This document shows, in pieces, positions 36,326-44,084 of a stretch of DNA of 64,000 bases. This DNA comes from Parabacteroides sp. (lineage in GTDB: Bacteria; Bacteroidota; Bacteroidia; Bacteroidales; Tannerellaceae). A model generated the notes under the pieces. The model was not told the DNA's origin. It ran no database searches and saw nothing but the letters and a program-made list of their open reading frames with translations. Where the stretch lies: positions 62,001 through 126,000 of the forward strand of contig JAFUOJ010000015.1 in the NCBI GenBank assembly GCA_017481945.1. Direction: 5' to 3'. Each line of letters opens with the position of its first letter. The stretch's first letter is position 1. The translations under genes were made by a program, and so were the position numbers.

Positions 36326-36901
36326 TTACCGATACATTCTAACTCTACGATTTGAAACACGAGATCTTCTTGTCGTAACACCTTTTCTTTGTCTCTGACC
36401 TTGTTCAAACAAAATCGCTATAAAACATGCGACCACGATATAGCCTAAAGACCACAAAAATTTACTCCAAATTACATGGTTCATCTCTTTACGAACCACT
36501 TCGGGTATAACCATCGCAAGATTCGATATATCATTTCCGCTAAAATCTGCTATTTGAAGGTAATTTCCTAAAAGAGGATATTCATCTATCAAGTAATCAA
36601 ATACGGCTTGGCTTTCTTTTGCATTAACAATACCAGAAGTATTTTCAGTAAGTTGTCTTAAAGATAACGCCATAGCCTCTGTCGTACTTTTTACTTGAAA
36701 AGCGCCAATCAAGACAGATAGATTACAAATAAGTAGAAAAGCTAGTATTAAGCCCGTTATGTAAAAAGGGAACGACTGGACAATTCCTTTACTTAAAGAT
36801 TTCAGGACAAAATATAAAATAGACATAATCACAGCCGTCGTGATAACGCCATAGAAGATACAGGAAAATGCTGTTGTTAATAAAGAGAAGAATGTTACCA
36901 T
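36326..36901 (-). CDS. Three-span membrane protein, first gene of tubulin-like cluster
   Basis: 191 residues. Hydrophobic segments are near 5-32, 45-68 and 143-165. Between spans two and three is a ~70-residue soluble stretch with VKSTTEAMALSLRQLTENTS and YPLLGNYLQIADFSGNDIS. The C-terminal tail after the last span is strongly basic (RQRKGVTTRRSRVSNRRVRM). Its lengths recall MotA/TolQ-like proteins only superficially; I find no motif to support that. It leads into the tubulin-like gene with a 43-base gap. It begins about 67 bases after the terminator of the upstream RNA, so it may have its own promoter or be fed by read-through. Confidence 0.72.
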   Translation of the reverse strand: MVTFFSLLTTAFSCIFYGVITTAVIMSILYFVLKSLSKGIVQSFPFYITGLILAFLLICNLSVLIGAFQVKSTTEAMALSLRQLTENTSGIVNAKESQAVFDYLIDEYPLLGNYLQIADFSGNDISNLAMVIPEVVRKEMNHVIWSKFLWSLGYIVVACFIAILFEQGQRQRKGVTTRRSRVSNRRVRMYR

Positions 36902-36967
36902 TACTATTTACTTTTTATAATATCCAGCGTTCCCTAACTGAATAAAAAATAAACTTCACGTAACGGC

Positions 36968-37378
36968 ATAAAAAAAGCGCGGGAACTGTTCAGCTGCTGT
37001 CCCGCACGTATAGGCCTTCGCATTGCCTTTAGAAGTAGGACAAGCAACACAGAGCCCACGCCGATATGATACAACATACCCTTATGACCATAACCATCAA
37101 ATATCTACAAAGGTTGATATTCGATTACCCATATAAGACCATAAGGGATGCGAATAATCACATCCCATGGACATCTATCATTGCTTTACCTTTGACTTCT
37201 AATTGTGTGAAGTTGCGAAGTTCATACGTGCCAAAGACTAAGCGCGTGATAAACGCCTTATAATATGTCGCGATTCTCCATGTCCCACCCAACCATCTTT
37301 AGTCCTAAACTATTGACATCGGCGTAGTCTCAAAACCATACGTCATAAAAACATATAGGTCACAATATTTCGAAGAAT
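36968..37378 (-). ncRNA. Candidate ~410-nt structured RNA upstream of the tubulin-like cluster
   Basis: The 600-base gap between the OmpA gene and the cluster has no coding gene but has the parts of an RNA gene on the minus strand. A consensus promoter lies at 37385-37417, long-range pairing ATCGGCGT (37318-37325) with ACGCCGAT (37058-37065) closes a domain, a GGGATG...CATCCC hairpin lies at 37145-37166, and CCCTTATG (37079-37086) can pair with CATAAGGG (37140-37147), competing for the same GGG. A terminator follows at 36970-37005. It is more GC-rich than the flanks. It lacks tmRNA ends and the conserved RNase P and SRP motifs, so it is not one of those. It could be a free regulatory RNA (6S-like has not been excluded) or an attenuating leader of the cluster. 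Confidence 0.65.
36970..37005 (-). terminator. Terminator of the candidate ncRNA
   Basis: GCGGGA (36979-36984) pairs with TCCCGC (37000-37005) around an inner CAGC/GCTG element, followed on the minus strand by a seven-base U run (36970-36976). It ends 69 bases before the first gene of the tubulin-like cluster. Confidence 0.75.
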
Positions 37379-37384
37379 CAATCG

Positions 37385-37417
37385 CAAATATAGGAAAATA
37401 TCTAAATAAAAAACAAA
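37385..37417 (-). promoter_or_regulatory. Consensus Bacteroides promoter of the candidate ncRNA
   Basis: The minus strand has TTTG (37417-37414), 21 bases, then TATATTTG (37392-37385). Both elements match the known Bacteroides -33/-7 consensus exactly and the spacing is allowed. The expected start is near 37378. It is the best promoter match in the window. Confidence 0.8.
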
Positions 37418-37439
37418 TTAAACATCTTTAAACCACAAA

Positions 37440-37477
37440 AAAAGCGAGTTCCCTCTCTATTTTGGGTTCTCGCTTTT
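37440..37477 (-). terminator. Terminator of the OmpA-family gene
   Basis: AAAAGCGAG and CTCGCTTTT pair perfectly, with CCC/GGG inside after a TT mismatch. A further A run at 37437 gives the U tract. It follows the OmpA stop by 26 bases. Confidence 0.8.
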
Positions 37478-37503
37478 CTAATTAAAAGATCTATTTACTC
37501 TTT

Positions 37504-38190
37504 TTATTGCAATGTACCTTGTTGTGCTTCCTGAATCATTTTTTCGTTTGGAAGAATAATGATTTCTACACGACGATTTTGAGCACGACCAGCTTCTGTA
37601 CTGTTATCAGCAATGGGTTCATGAATGCCCTTGCCTTCGTAAGTCATACGTTTACTACTGATACCTTGGTCTTCCATTAAATAATCAAAAACGCTCTTAG
37701 CTCGTTTTTCTGATAAAATTTGATTATAATCAACCTTACCTGTATTATCTGTATGACCAATAATCTTAATATCCGTATCCGGATTTGCCTCTAAGCTGGT
37801 AGCTAATGTGCGTAAAGCGCTCTTAGAAGCAGCACTTACTGTACTGGAGTTTGTAGCAAACAAAATACCTGAATCGAACGTTACTTTCAAAGCTTCACCT
37901 TCATTAATGACCTCAACAGTTGTCGTTTCTTCAGGTAAAGAGGCTTCCAATTCTTTCTTTTGCTTATCCATTTTCTTACCGATCAATGCACCAGCAGTAC
38001 CACCAACTGCAGCACCAATTATAGAACCTAACGCCGTATTTCCTGCTAAAGCTCCTACACCTGCACCTACAGCAGCTCCACCACCAACACCGATAGCAGT
38101 TCCCTTAGCAGTATTATTCCATGTTCCACAACTTGTAAAAACAACTGCCATACAAAGCAGCAAAACAGATAATAATTTTAAATTCTTCAT
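37504..38190 (-). CDS. OmpA-family lipoprotein with glycine-zipper domain
   Basis: 228 residues. A signal peptide ends in a lipobox (VVFTSC, Cys21). A glycine-zipper membrane-associating domain covers about 28-72, with repeats of GxxxG/AxxxG (GGGAAVGAGVGALAG, GAAVGGTAGALIG). The OmpA C-terminal peptidoglycan-binding domain follows from about 105 to 215: FDSGILFATNSS, IIGHTDNTG, and the closing NRRVEIIILP with the conserved Arg. It is YiaD-like and probably anchors the outer membrane to peptidoglycan. It is just upstream of the candidate RNA and tubulin-like cluster. OmpA-type proteins have been reported beside one FtsZ-like family, but a terminator separates them here. Confidence 0.9.
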   Translation of the reverse strand: MKNLKLLSVLLLCMAVVFTSCGTWNNTAKGTAIGVGGGAAVGAGVGALAGNTALGSIIGAAVGGTAGALIGKKMDKQKKELEASLPEETTTVEVINEGEALKVTFDSGILFATNSSTVSAASKSALRTLATSLEANPDTDIKIIGHTDNTGKVDYNQILSEKRAKSVFDYLMEDQGISSKRMTYEGKGIHEPIADNSTEAGRAQNRRVEIIILPNEKMIQEAQQGTLQ

Positions 38191-38233
38191 CTTCTTTCTT
38201 TTTATGTAAAATCAACTCATTTAAGACTATCTA

Positions 38234-38560
38234 TCAATCGAACATATCAAGAGAATCACAATATTCAAGTTCACCTTGAACGATAAATGTAATTTCCTCA
38301 GGTGTAAACTTGCCTACGCCATCTTTTTGTGCATTCTTTACGACAAACTCAACCAATTCATCTTCATCAATATCAATTTCTGCATTCTCATCTACATTTT
38401 CATTCAAAAAGCCTTTTGATTCATAGAACTCATAAATCAAATCTACAATATAATTGATATCGTCATTACTGAACTTTCCCTTTAATTCCTGTGGAAGATA
38501 ATTCTGAATAAATACTACAGATTCATCTTCATCATACATAAAATCATCTTTTTCGCTCAT
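38234..38560 (-). CDS. Small acidic protein of unknown function (108 aa)
   Basis: A strongly acidic cytoplasmic protein (many Asp/Glu; MSEKDDFMYDEDESVVFIQ at the start, EIDIDEDELVEFV in the middle). It seems to contain an internal duplication: LPQELKGKFSNDDINYIVDL and KDGVGKFTPEEITFIVQGEL share the K-F-s/t-x-(D/E)-x-I-x-(Y/F)-IV pattern, each followed by an acidic helix and tyrosine. Acidic loops suggest possible metal binding, but no EF-hand consensus is clear. It lies 43 bases before the OmpA gene on the same strand, and a TATCTTTG -7-like element precedes it, so it may be co-transcribed with ompA. Confidence 0.75.
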   Translation of the reverse strand: MSEKDDFMYDEDESVVFIQNYLPQELKGKFSNDDINYIVDLIYEFYESKGFLNENVDENAEIDIDEDELVEFVVKNAQKDGVGKFTPEEITFIVQGELEYCDSLDMFD

Positions 38561-38592
38561 AATATTTCTTTTTTAATGATTAATAGCTTTTG

Positions 38593-38600
38593 CAAAGATA
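38593..38600 (-). promoter_or_regulatory. Possible -7 element for the acidic protein / OmpA unit
   Basis: The minus strand reads TATCTTTG (TAnnTTTG), 32 bases before the start codon at 38560; no clear -33 element. Confidence 0.4.
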
Positions 38601-38644
38601 TTGGAATAATCGAGACTACCCGACTTTATCCGAATTTTTTTATC

Positions 38645-40348
38645 TCATCTTTTTCTCAAACAATTGTCACAAATACCACAATTCCGTCCCTCCATACCAA
38701 AATAATCTGAGATAAATTCCTGACGGCACCCCTCTGTTTCCAGATAATCAACCACCTTCTCAATCCGCATTTTGAAAGCAGCTAAACGACTCTCATAAGA
38801 GGCTGTCGTAATAAATAGCCGATCTAAAGGTACACGAATCATCTTAAATGTAATCCGAGGTTCCTTTCTCGACGGGACATAATAAAAACCCACATTTCGT
38901 AAATAGCCCAAAGCTTTTGTAACCTCTCCCAATCCAAGTTGTGTTTTCCTTGCCAACATCTCGACACTCACAAAAGCCCCAGCTGAGAAGATTCCTTCAT
39001 AATTCCGCAAAATTTCTATTGCAATCTTAGCGGCCGGAGATTCATCATCCAAAAAACGATCCATCGCCCAGCGTGGTTGGTCATAACGCAAATAAGGCTG
39101 CGTATTAGGATAGGGTTCAAAATTCAAATATCCAGATAAAGAAAGTATTTCCAAAGAGGAGCGTAAACGCCCCTTATCAAAATGCCAATCTCGTAAGAAC
39201 TCCGGTTCATCTAAATAAAAAGAGCCCCCTTCCCCATCTCCTTCTGCAACCTGAAAATGGTTACAGATAGCTTCATAGACTCGTTGGATATATTCTATTG
39301 TAGGAAAAGCATTGGATGGACGCCGTTTTATATCCGTAATATCTTGCGGTCCCAACAAAGCGACAGCATAGGCTCGATTCCCATCACGCCCGGCACGCCC
39401 AGCTTCCTGATAATAGGCCTCCATCGAATCGGGGAACTCGGTATGAATTACCAGTCGGACATCTCCTTTATCAATCCCCATACCAAAAGCATTGGTAGCC
39501 ACTAACACCCGTGTCTGTCCAGATACCCATTCCGCTTGTCGTTCCGTTTTCGTCACCGGATCTAAACCTGCATGAAAATAGGTAGCCGAAATACCTGCTG
39601 CCCGTAACTTCCCAGCATATTCCTCTACCCCCTTTCTCGTACGACTATACACAACAGCCGAACCCGGTACAGAGGAGAGTATATGACACAATTCTTTCAA
39701 TTTATTATCTGTTTTCCTAACAACAAAGGAGAGATTTTTCCGCTCAAACGAGGTTTTAAATATTTGGTAACCTTTCCGGAAATGGAGCTGCTCACAAATA
39801 TCAGCGACAACAGCAGTCGTAGCCGAAGCGGTTACTGCAATTACTGGTACTCGAGGAATTGAATCACGAATATCAGCAATCAAACGATAGTCCCGCCGAA
39901 AATCATTCCCCCATTGTGAAATACAATGTGCCTCATCCACAACCAACAGATTTACTTTCCGAGAAAGATGCTTTAACTTTTCCTGAAAAAGATCCGAAGA
40001 AATTCGTTCCGGAGAAATATAAAGAAATTTATAATCCCCCAAAATACAATTATCCAACTGTTGCAAGATTTCCCAGCGAGGCATTTCTGAACTAATAAAT
40101 GCAGAAAGGATTCCTCGCTTTTGTAAGTTTTTCACCTGATCTTTCATCAAAGCGACCAATGGACTAATCACCAAACAAATCCCCGACTTCGCCAATGCCG
40201 GTACCTGAAAGGTAATAGACTTTCCACCTCCCGTCGGCATCAATGCCAACGTATCGCGTCCGGAAAGAATGCTATTAATCACCTCTTCCTGCCCCGGCCG
40301 AAACGATTCATAACCCCAATAGTGCTTTAAAACCTGTTGTGGATACAT
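38645..40348 (-). CDS. RecQ-family ATP-dependent DNA helicase, short form
   Basis: 3'-5' DNA helicase of the RecQ superfamily 2 group. 567 residues: motif 0 YWGYESFRPGQEEVI, Walker A LMPTGGGKS near 36-44, DEAH box VVDEAHCISQWG near 136-147, motif III VTASAT, motif V ATNAFGMGIDKGDVR and motif VI YYQEAGRAGRDG near 310. A winged-helix-like region follows, and the four-cysteine zinc motif (GCRQEFISDYFG ... NCGICDNC) is the last 30 residues. No HRDC domain. Canonical RecQ places zinc before the winged helix, so the C-terminal order looks altered. Starts 3 bases after the stop of the AraC-type gene, so they are co-transcribed. Confidence 0.9.
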   Translation of the reverse strand: MYPQQVLKHYWGYESFRPGQEEVINSILSGRDTLALMPTGGGKSITFQVPALAKSGICLVISPLVALMKDQVKNLQKRGILSAFISSEMPRWEILQQLDNCILGDYKFLYISPERISSDLFQEKLKHLSRKVNLLVVDEAHCISQWGNDFRRDYRLIADIRDSIPRVPVIAVTASATTAVVADICEQLHFRKGYQIFKTSFERKNLSFVVRKTDNKLKELCHILSSVPGSAVVYSRTRKGVEEYAGKLRAAGISATYFHAGLDPVTKTERQAEWVSGQTRVLVATNAFGMGIDKGDVRLVIHTEFPDSMEAYYQEAGRAGRDGNRAYAVALLGPQDITDIKRRPSNAFPTIEYIQRVYEAICNHFQVAEGDGEGGSFYLDEPEFLRDWHFDKGRLRSSLEILSLSGYLNFEPYPNTQPYLRYDQPRWAMDRFLDDESPAAKIAIEILRNYEGIFSAGAFVSVEMLARKTQLGLGEVTKALGYLRNVGFYYVPSRKEPRITFKMIRVPLDRLFITTASYESRLAAFKMRIEKVVDYLETEGCRQEFISDYFGMEGRNCGICDNCLRKR

Positions 40349-40351
40349 AAG

Positions 40352-40909
40352 TTACAATTTAAACCTTCCTATATCTCCCCTTTTTCTCAACTCTCGGCGG
40401 CGTACACCGGGGGCAACACCGAACTCCCGTTTACAAGTCAGGTAGAGGTTGTTGGCCGAACCAAAACCGGCACGACGGGATACATCTGCCAGCTCCAGGT
40501 TGGTATAGCGCAACAACTCGTCTGCCATGCGCACTTGGAATGCCATGCGGAAATCGATTCCACGCATACCGGTAAAGACAAATATCAACGAGTCAATATC
40601 ATCCCGGCGCAGGCCATACCGTTCGGCAAAAACATGTATATCCGAATGGCCTTCCGACAGGTAAAGCAGGTAGTCATCAAAAATACGGAATCCTGTCGGC
40701 GCCGTATTCCGCTCTATCGGCTCATAGCTTATGTCTCCATCTTCACTATATTTCCGCCGTAGTTTGAAAGGCGAAAGATAGAGTTCTTCCATACTGAATT
40801 GCGGTTCTCCTTTCAATTCCCGAGGTAACCGCTTTCGTGGAGGCTGTCCCGGCGAAGGCACCCAAGACTGTCTATGTTTCCACGCATCTCCGTTTCCATT
40901 TCTGCTCAT
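40352..40909 (-). CDS. AraC-type helix-turn-helix regulator
   Basis: 185 residues. The C-terminal ~100 residues match an AraC-like DNA-binding region: FRMAFQVRMADELLRYTNLE followed by LADVSRRAGFGSANNLYLTC (the second helix-turn-helix) and KREFGVAPGVRRRELRKRG. The N-terminal ~85 residues are basic/proline-rich, then SMEELYLSPFKLRRKYSE, and contain no cupin sensor domain. Codons are visibly more GC-rich than in the flanking genes, consistent with more recent acquisition. It is upstream of and nearly touching recQ. Its own upstream region is filled with nested palindromes (40985-41144) that could be its operator. Confidence 0.85.
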   Translation of the reverse strand: MSRNGNGDAWKHRQSWVPSPGQPPRKRLPRELKGEPQFSMEELYLSPFKLRRKYSEDGDISYEPIERNTAPTGFRIFDDYLLYLSEGHSDIHVFAERYGLRRDDIDSLIFVFTGMRGIDFRMAFQVRMADELLRYTNLELADVSRRAGFGSANNLYLTCKREFGVAPGVRRRELRKRGDIGRFKL

Positions 40910-40984
40910 AATTCATCGATTTTTCACAAAAATAGGATTTAAATTAGAAATATACTAATCTTTTTCATCAAAATAATGGTACGA

Positions 40985-41144
40985 AATAATCTACCTCGTG
41001 GATTAGTCTATTTAATCACCCTGCGATATAATTTTTTAGTGTTGGAAATATGCGTCGCATGGTGCGACGCATATTCTTCCACGAGGTAGATTATTAAATC
41101 ACCTTGCGAAATAATATTCTATCGATAGAATATTATTTCGCAAG
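40985..41144. repeat. Nested palindrome element between clpB and the AraC-type gene
   Basis: This fills most of the 326-base gap without a gene. An 18-bp perfect inverted repeat (40985-41002 with 41078-41095, containing CTACCTCGTGG) encloses a second perfect 13-bp inverted repeat with a 3-base loop (41047-41075, ATGCGTCGCA/TGCGACGCAT). Next to it is a 42-bp perfect palindrome at 41103-41144 centred on ATCGAT. The motif AATCACCyTGCGAwATAAT occurs twice, at 41014 and 41097, 83 bases apart. No protein-coding signal. It resembles a multi-site operator or a palindromic repeat element. Confidence 0.85.
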
Positions 41145-41184
41145 CCGTGACGAGACAAAGGAAGTTGTTTTACCACAAAAAAAA

Positions 41185-41208
41185 GCCCCACTCCTCTCAG
41201 AGCAGGGC
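41185..41208 (-). terminator. Terminator of clpB
   Basis: GCCC/GGGC and CTC/GAG stems separated by a CA/CA internal loop, with eight A residues to the left that give a U tract on the minus strand. It lies 27 bases after the clpB stop. Confidence 0.75.
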
Positions 41209-41235
41209 CCATTAATATATCCCAACCAAACAAAT

Positions 41236-43827
41236 TTATTCGTTCTTAAAGATAAGCTCCGTACCGTTGCTGTCAATCGTAATCGGATGGTTCTTATCAA
41301 TCCTTCCGGACAAGAGCGCTTTCGATAATTCATTCAATACGTATCGCTGGATCACTCGTTTAACGGGACGTGCACCAAACTGTGGATCATAGCCTTTATC
41401 GGTAATGAACGCTAAAGCTTCATTCGTAAAGTTCAATGCTACCCCATTCTGAGCCAACATACTCTTCACGCCGTTCAACTGCAAAGAGACAATTTGACGA
41501 ATCTCTTCTTCATTCAACGGAGTAAACATGATGATGTCATCAATACGGTTCAAGAATTCCGGACGAATGGTCTTTTTCAACAATTCCAAGACTTGCACCT
41601 TGGTATCGTCCACCACCTTATCATGATTTGCCGGAGTCATCTTCTCAAAGTTTTCACGAATCAAAGAGGAGCCCATGTTACTGGTCATGATGATGATTGT
41701 GTTTTTGAAATTCACTACACGTCCTTTGTTGTCCGTCAGACGTCCGTCGTCCAATACTTGCAACAAGATATTGAATACATCCGGATGTGCTTTTTCTATT
41801 TCATCAAACAAAACAACGGAATAGGGTTTACGACGGATCGCTTCCGTCAATTGCCCACCTTCATCATATCCAACGTATCCCGGAGGCGCACCGATCAATC
41901 GGGTTGCACTGAACTTCTCTTGATATTCACTCATATCAATACGGGTCATCATGTTTTCGTCATCAAACAGATACTCTGCCAAAGCCTTTGCCAACTCCGT
42001 CTTTCCGACACCGGTTGTACCTAAGAAGATGAAAGAGCCGATCGGTCGTTTCGGATCTTGTAATCCGGCACGGCTACGACGCACAGCGTCCGCAATTGCT
42101 TGAATGGCTTCATCCTGTCCAATCACTCGTGTATGTAACTCATCTTCCAGACGAAGCAGTTTTTCCTTTTCGCTCTGCATCATTTTGCTGACCGGGATTC
42201 CGGTCCAACGAGAAACGACATCAGCAATATCTTCGCTATCGACCTCTTCTTTAATCATAGCAGCTGCACCTTGCATGGTCTTCAGTTTCTCTTGTACCTC
42301 TTTGATTTCCTCTTCTTTCTGCTTAATCTTTCCGTAGCGGATTTCAGCGACTTTACCATAATCCCCTTCGCGCTCTGCTTTATCGGCTTCAAACTTCAGA
42401 TTCTCAATATCAATTTTATTCTGTTGAATCTTGTTGATTTGTGCCTTTTCGCTTTGCCATTGCGCTTTCTGTTTCGTCTCCTCATCCTTCAAATCGGCAA
42501 TCTCTTTATTGAGTTGTTCCAATTTGTCTTTATCATTCTCTCGCTTAATGGCCTCCCGTTCGATCTCCAATTGTTTGATACGACGAGAAACTTCGTCCAA
42601 AGACTCCGGAACGGAATCAATCTGGATACGTAGACGAGCGGCAGCTTCATCCATCAAGTCGATCGCCTTATCCGGCAAGAAACGATCCGTAATATATCGA
42701 GAAGACAACTGAACAGCAGCGATGATCGCGTCATCTTTGATACGTACTTTATGGTGGTTCTCATACTTTTCTTTCAAACCACGTAAGATAGAAATTGCGT
42801 CCAGCTCATCCGGTTCGTCTACCATTACAATCTGGAAACGACGTTCAAGTGCCTTATCCTTTTCAAAATATTTCTGGTACTCGTCCAAAGTCGTTGCCCC
42901 AATAGAGCGTAATTCGCCACGCGCCAAAGCCGGTTTCAAAATGTTGGCAGCGTCCATCGCACCTTCACCCTTTCCAGCTCCGACCAAAGTATGAATTTCA
43001 TCGATGAAAAGAATAATCTCTCCTTCTGATTTTGTTACTTCATTTACAACGGCTTTCAAACGTTCCTCAAATTCACCTTTGTATTTTGCACCGGCCACCA
43101 AAGCTCCCATATCCAATGAAAAGATCTGCTTTGATTTCAAATTTTCAGGGACATCGCCGCGAACAATACGGTGTGCCAATCCCTCTGCAATCGCTGTTTT
43201 ACCGACACCCGGTTCACCTATCAAAATCGGATTATTCTTAGTACGTCGGCTCAAAATCTGAAGTACACGACGGATTTCATCGTCACGACCAATCACCGGA
43301 TCTAACTTTCCACTCCGGGCACGTTCGTTCAGATTAATTGCATATTTACCTAAAGCGTCATAGGTATCTTCAGCCGATTGACTGGTTACTCTATTTCCTT
43401 TTCTCAGTTCTTCTATGGCCTGACGCAATTCGTTTTCAGTTACGCCAGCGTCTTTTAAGATTTGAGAAGCGGTACTTTTTTCTGTAAACAAGGCCAAGAT
43501 AATCGGTTCCAAAGAGACATATTGGTCTCCCATCTTGGATGAATAATCAATAGCCTTTTGTAAAACAGCGTTAGCTTCGTTTGACAAATAGGGTTCACCG
43601 CCGGAAACTTTCGGCAATGAGTTAATTTGTGCATCCAACACACGATTTAGGTTCTGGATATTCACTCCCAACTTTTGGAAGATAAAGTTGGTCACACTCT
43701 CACCCGTCAAAATGACACCCTTCAACAAGTGCACGGCTTCTATTGCTTGCTGTCCGTTTCGAGACACCAGCTGAACAGCCTGTTGAACGGCTTCCTGTGA
43801 TTTAATTGTAAAATTGTTTAAATTCAT
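41236..43827 (-). CDS. clpB: ATP-dependent disaggregase ClpB (Hsp104 type)
   Basis: Rescues aggregated proteins with DnaK. 863 residues from the ATG at 43827, which has AAAGGAG at suitable distance and begins [15 protein letters not shown] start at 43872 would add 15 Lys-rich residues not seen in the family. Domain order: ClpN (1-145); AAA module 1 with Walker A GEPGVGKT at 204-211 and [12 protein letters not shown]; the coiled-coil middle domain about 395-525 that defines ClpB; AAA module 2 with [23 protein letters not shown] and arginine-finger region; C-terminal D2-small domain. Heat-shock control is expected, but no CIRCE element was seen. Confidence 0.96.
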   Translation of the reverse strand: MNLNNFTIKSQEAVQQAVQLVSRNGQQAIEAVHLLKGVILTGESVTNFIFQKLGVNIQNLNRVLDAQINSLPKVSGGEPYLSNEANAVLQKAIDYSSKMGDQYVSLEPIILALFTEKSTASQILKDAGVTENELRQAIEELRKGNRVTSQSAEDTYDALGKYAINLNERARSGKLDPVIGRDDEIRRVLQILSRRTKNNPILIGEPGVGKTAIAEGLAHRIVRGDVPENLKSKQIFSLDMGALVAGAKYKGEFEERLKAVVNEVTKSEGEIILFIDEIHTLVGAGKGEGAMDAANILKPALARGELRSIGATTLDEYQKYFEKDKALERRFQIVMVDEPDELDAISILRGLKEKYENHHKVRIKDDAIIAAVQLSSRYITDRFLPDKAIDLMDEAAARLRIQIDSVPESLDEVSRRIKQLEIEREAIKRENDKDKLEQLNKEIADLKDEETKQKAQWQSEKAQINKIQQNKIDIENLKFEADKAEREGDYGKVAEIRYGKIKQKEEEIKEVQEKLKTMQGAAAMIKEEVDSEDIADVVSRWTGIPVSKMMQSEKEKLLRLEDELHTRVIGQDEAIQAIADAVRRSRAGLQDPKRPIGSFIFLGTTGVGKTELAKALAEYLFDDENMMTRIDMSEYQEKFSATRLIGAPPGYVGYDEGGQLTEAIRRKPYSVVLFDEIEKAHPDVFNILLQVLDDGRLTDNKGRVVNFKNTIIIMTSNMGSSLIRENFEKMTPANHDKVVDDTKVQVLELLKKTIRPEFLNRIDDIIMFTPLNEEEIRQIVSLQLNGVKSMLAQNGVALNFTNEALAFITDKGYDPQFGARPVKRVIQRYVLNELSKALLSGRIDKNHPITIDSNGTELIFKNE

Positions 43828-43978
43828 TGAGTTAAACTCCTTTCTTTTACACTTTTTGTTTTCAACTTTCACCTATATTCCTACAAAAGAAATACCAAAA
43901 CGAAAATCTGCCAAAATGACAGCAACTAATACTCCTTCTATAAAACAAGAGGGGAGACCGATTTGTTGTTGAGGACCG

Positions 43979-44027
43979 CTTCGCCAAGCGATGCCCAGCG
44001 AATTTTATTTCCCTGCCGAGGGAAATT
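43979..44027. other. Two compact hairpins in the clpB-yaaA divergent region
   Basis: CGCTT-CGCC-AAGCG (43979-43992) and TTTCCCT-GCCG-AGGGAAA (about 44010-44027) lie between the divergent starts. CCTGCCGAG is repeated just after the second hairpin. The second hairpin is followed by TTCTTTTT on the plus strand, like a small terminator before yaaA. The role is uncertain. Confidence 0.4.
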
Positions 44028-44084
44028 CTTTTTCCTGCCGAGAAGTTTTTTACTACCTTTACGTGAAATTTTTCTACCATAATC

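Noticed and set aside
36326-36901. MotA/TolQ-type proton channel
   Set aside because: Number of spans is similar, but no family motif is present and no TolR/MotB-like partner is adjacent.
37066-37263. 65-residue plus-strand reading frame inside the intergenic region
   Set aside because: Lies antisense to the candidate RNA, has no start context and no plausible composition.
36968-37378. tmRNA or RNase P RNA
   Set aside because: No tRNA-like ends or tag sequence for tmRNA, and the conserved GAAAGUCC-type core of RNase P is absent. A 6S-type RNA was not excluded.
41494-42024. 176-residue plus-strand frame opposite clpB
   Set aside because: Shadow of clpB, whose AAA motifs run through the same region on the minus strand.
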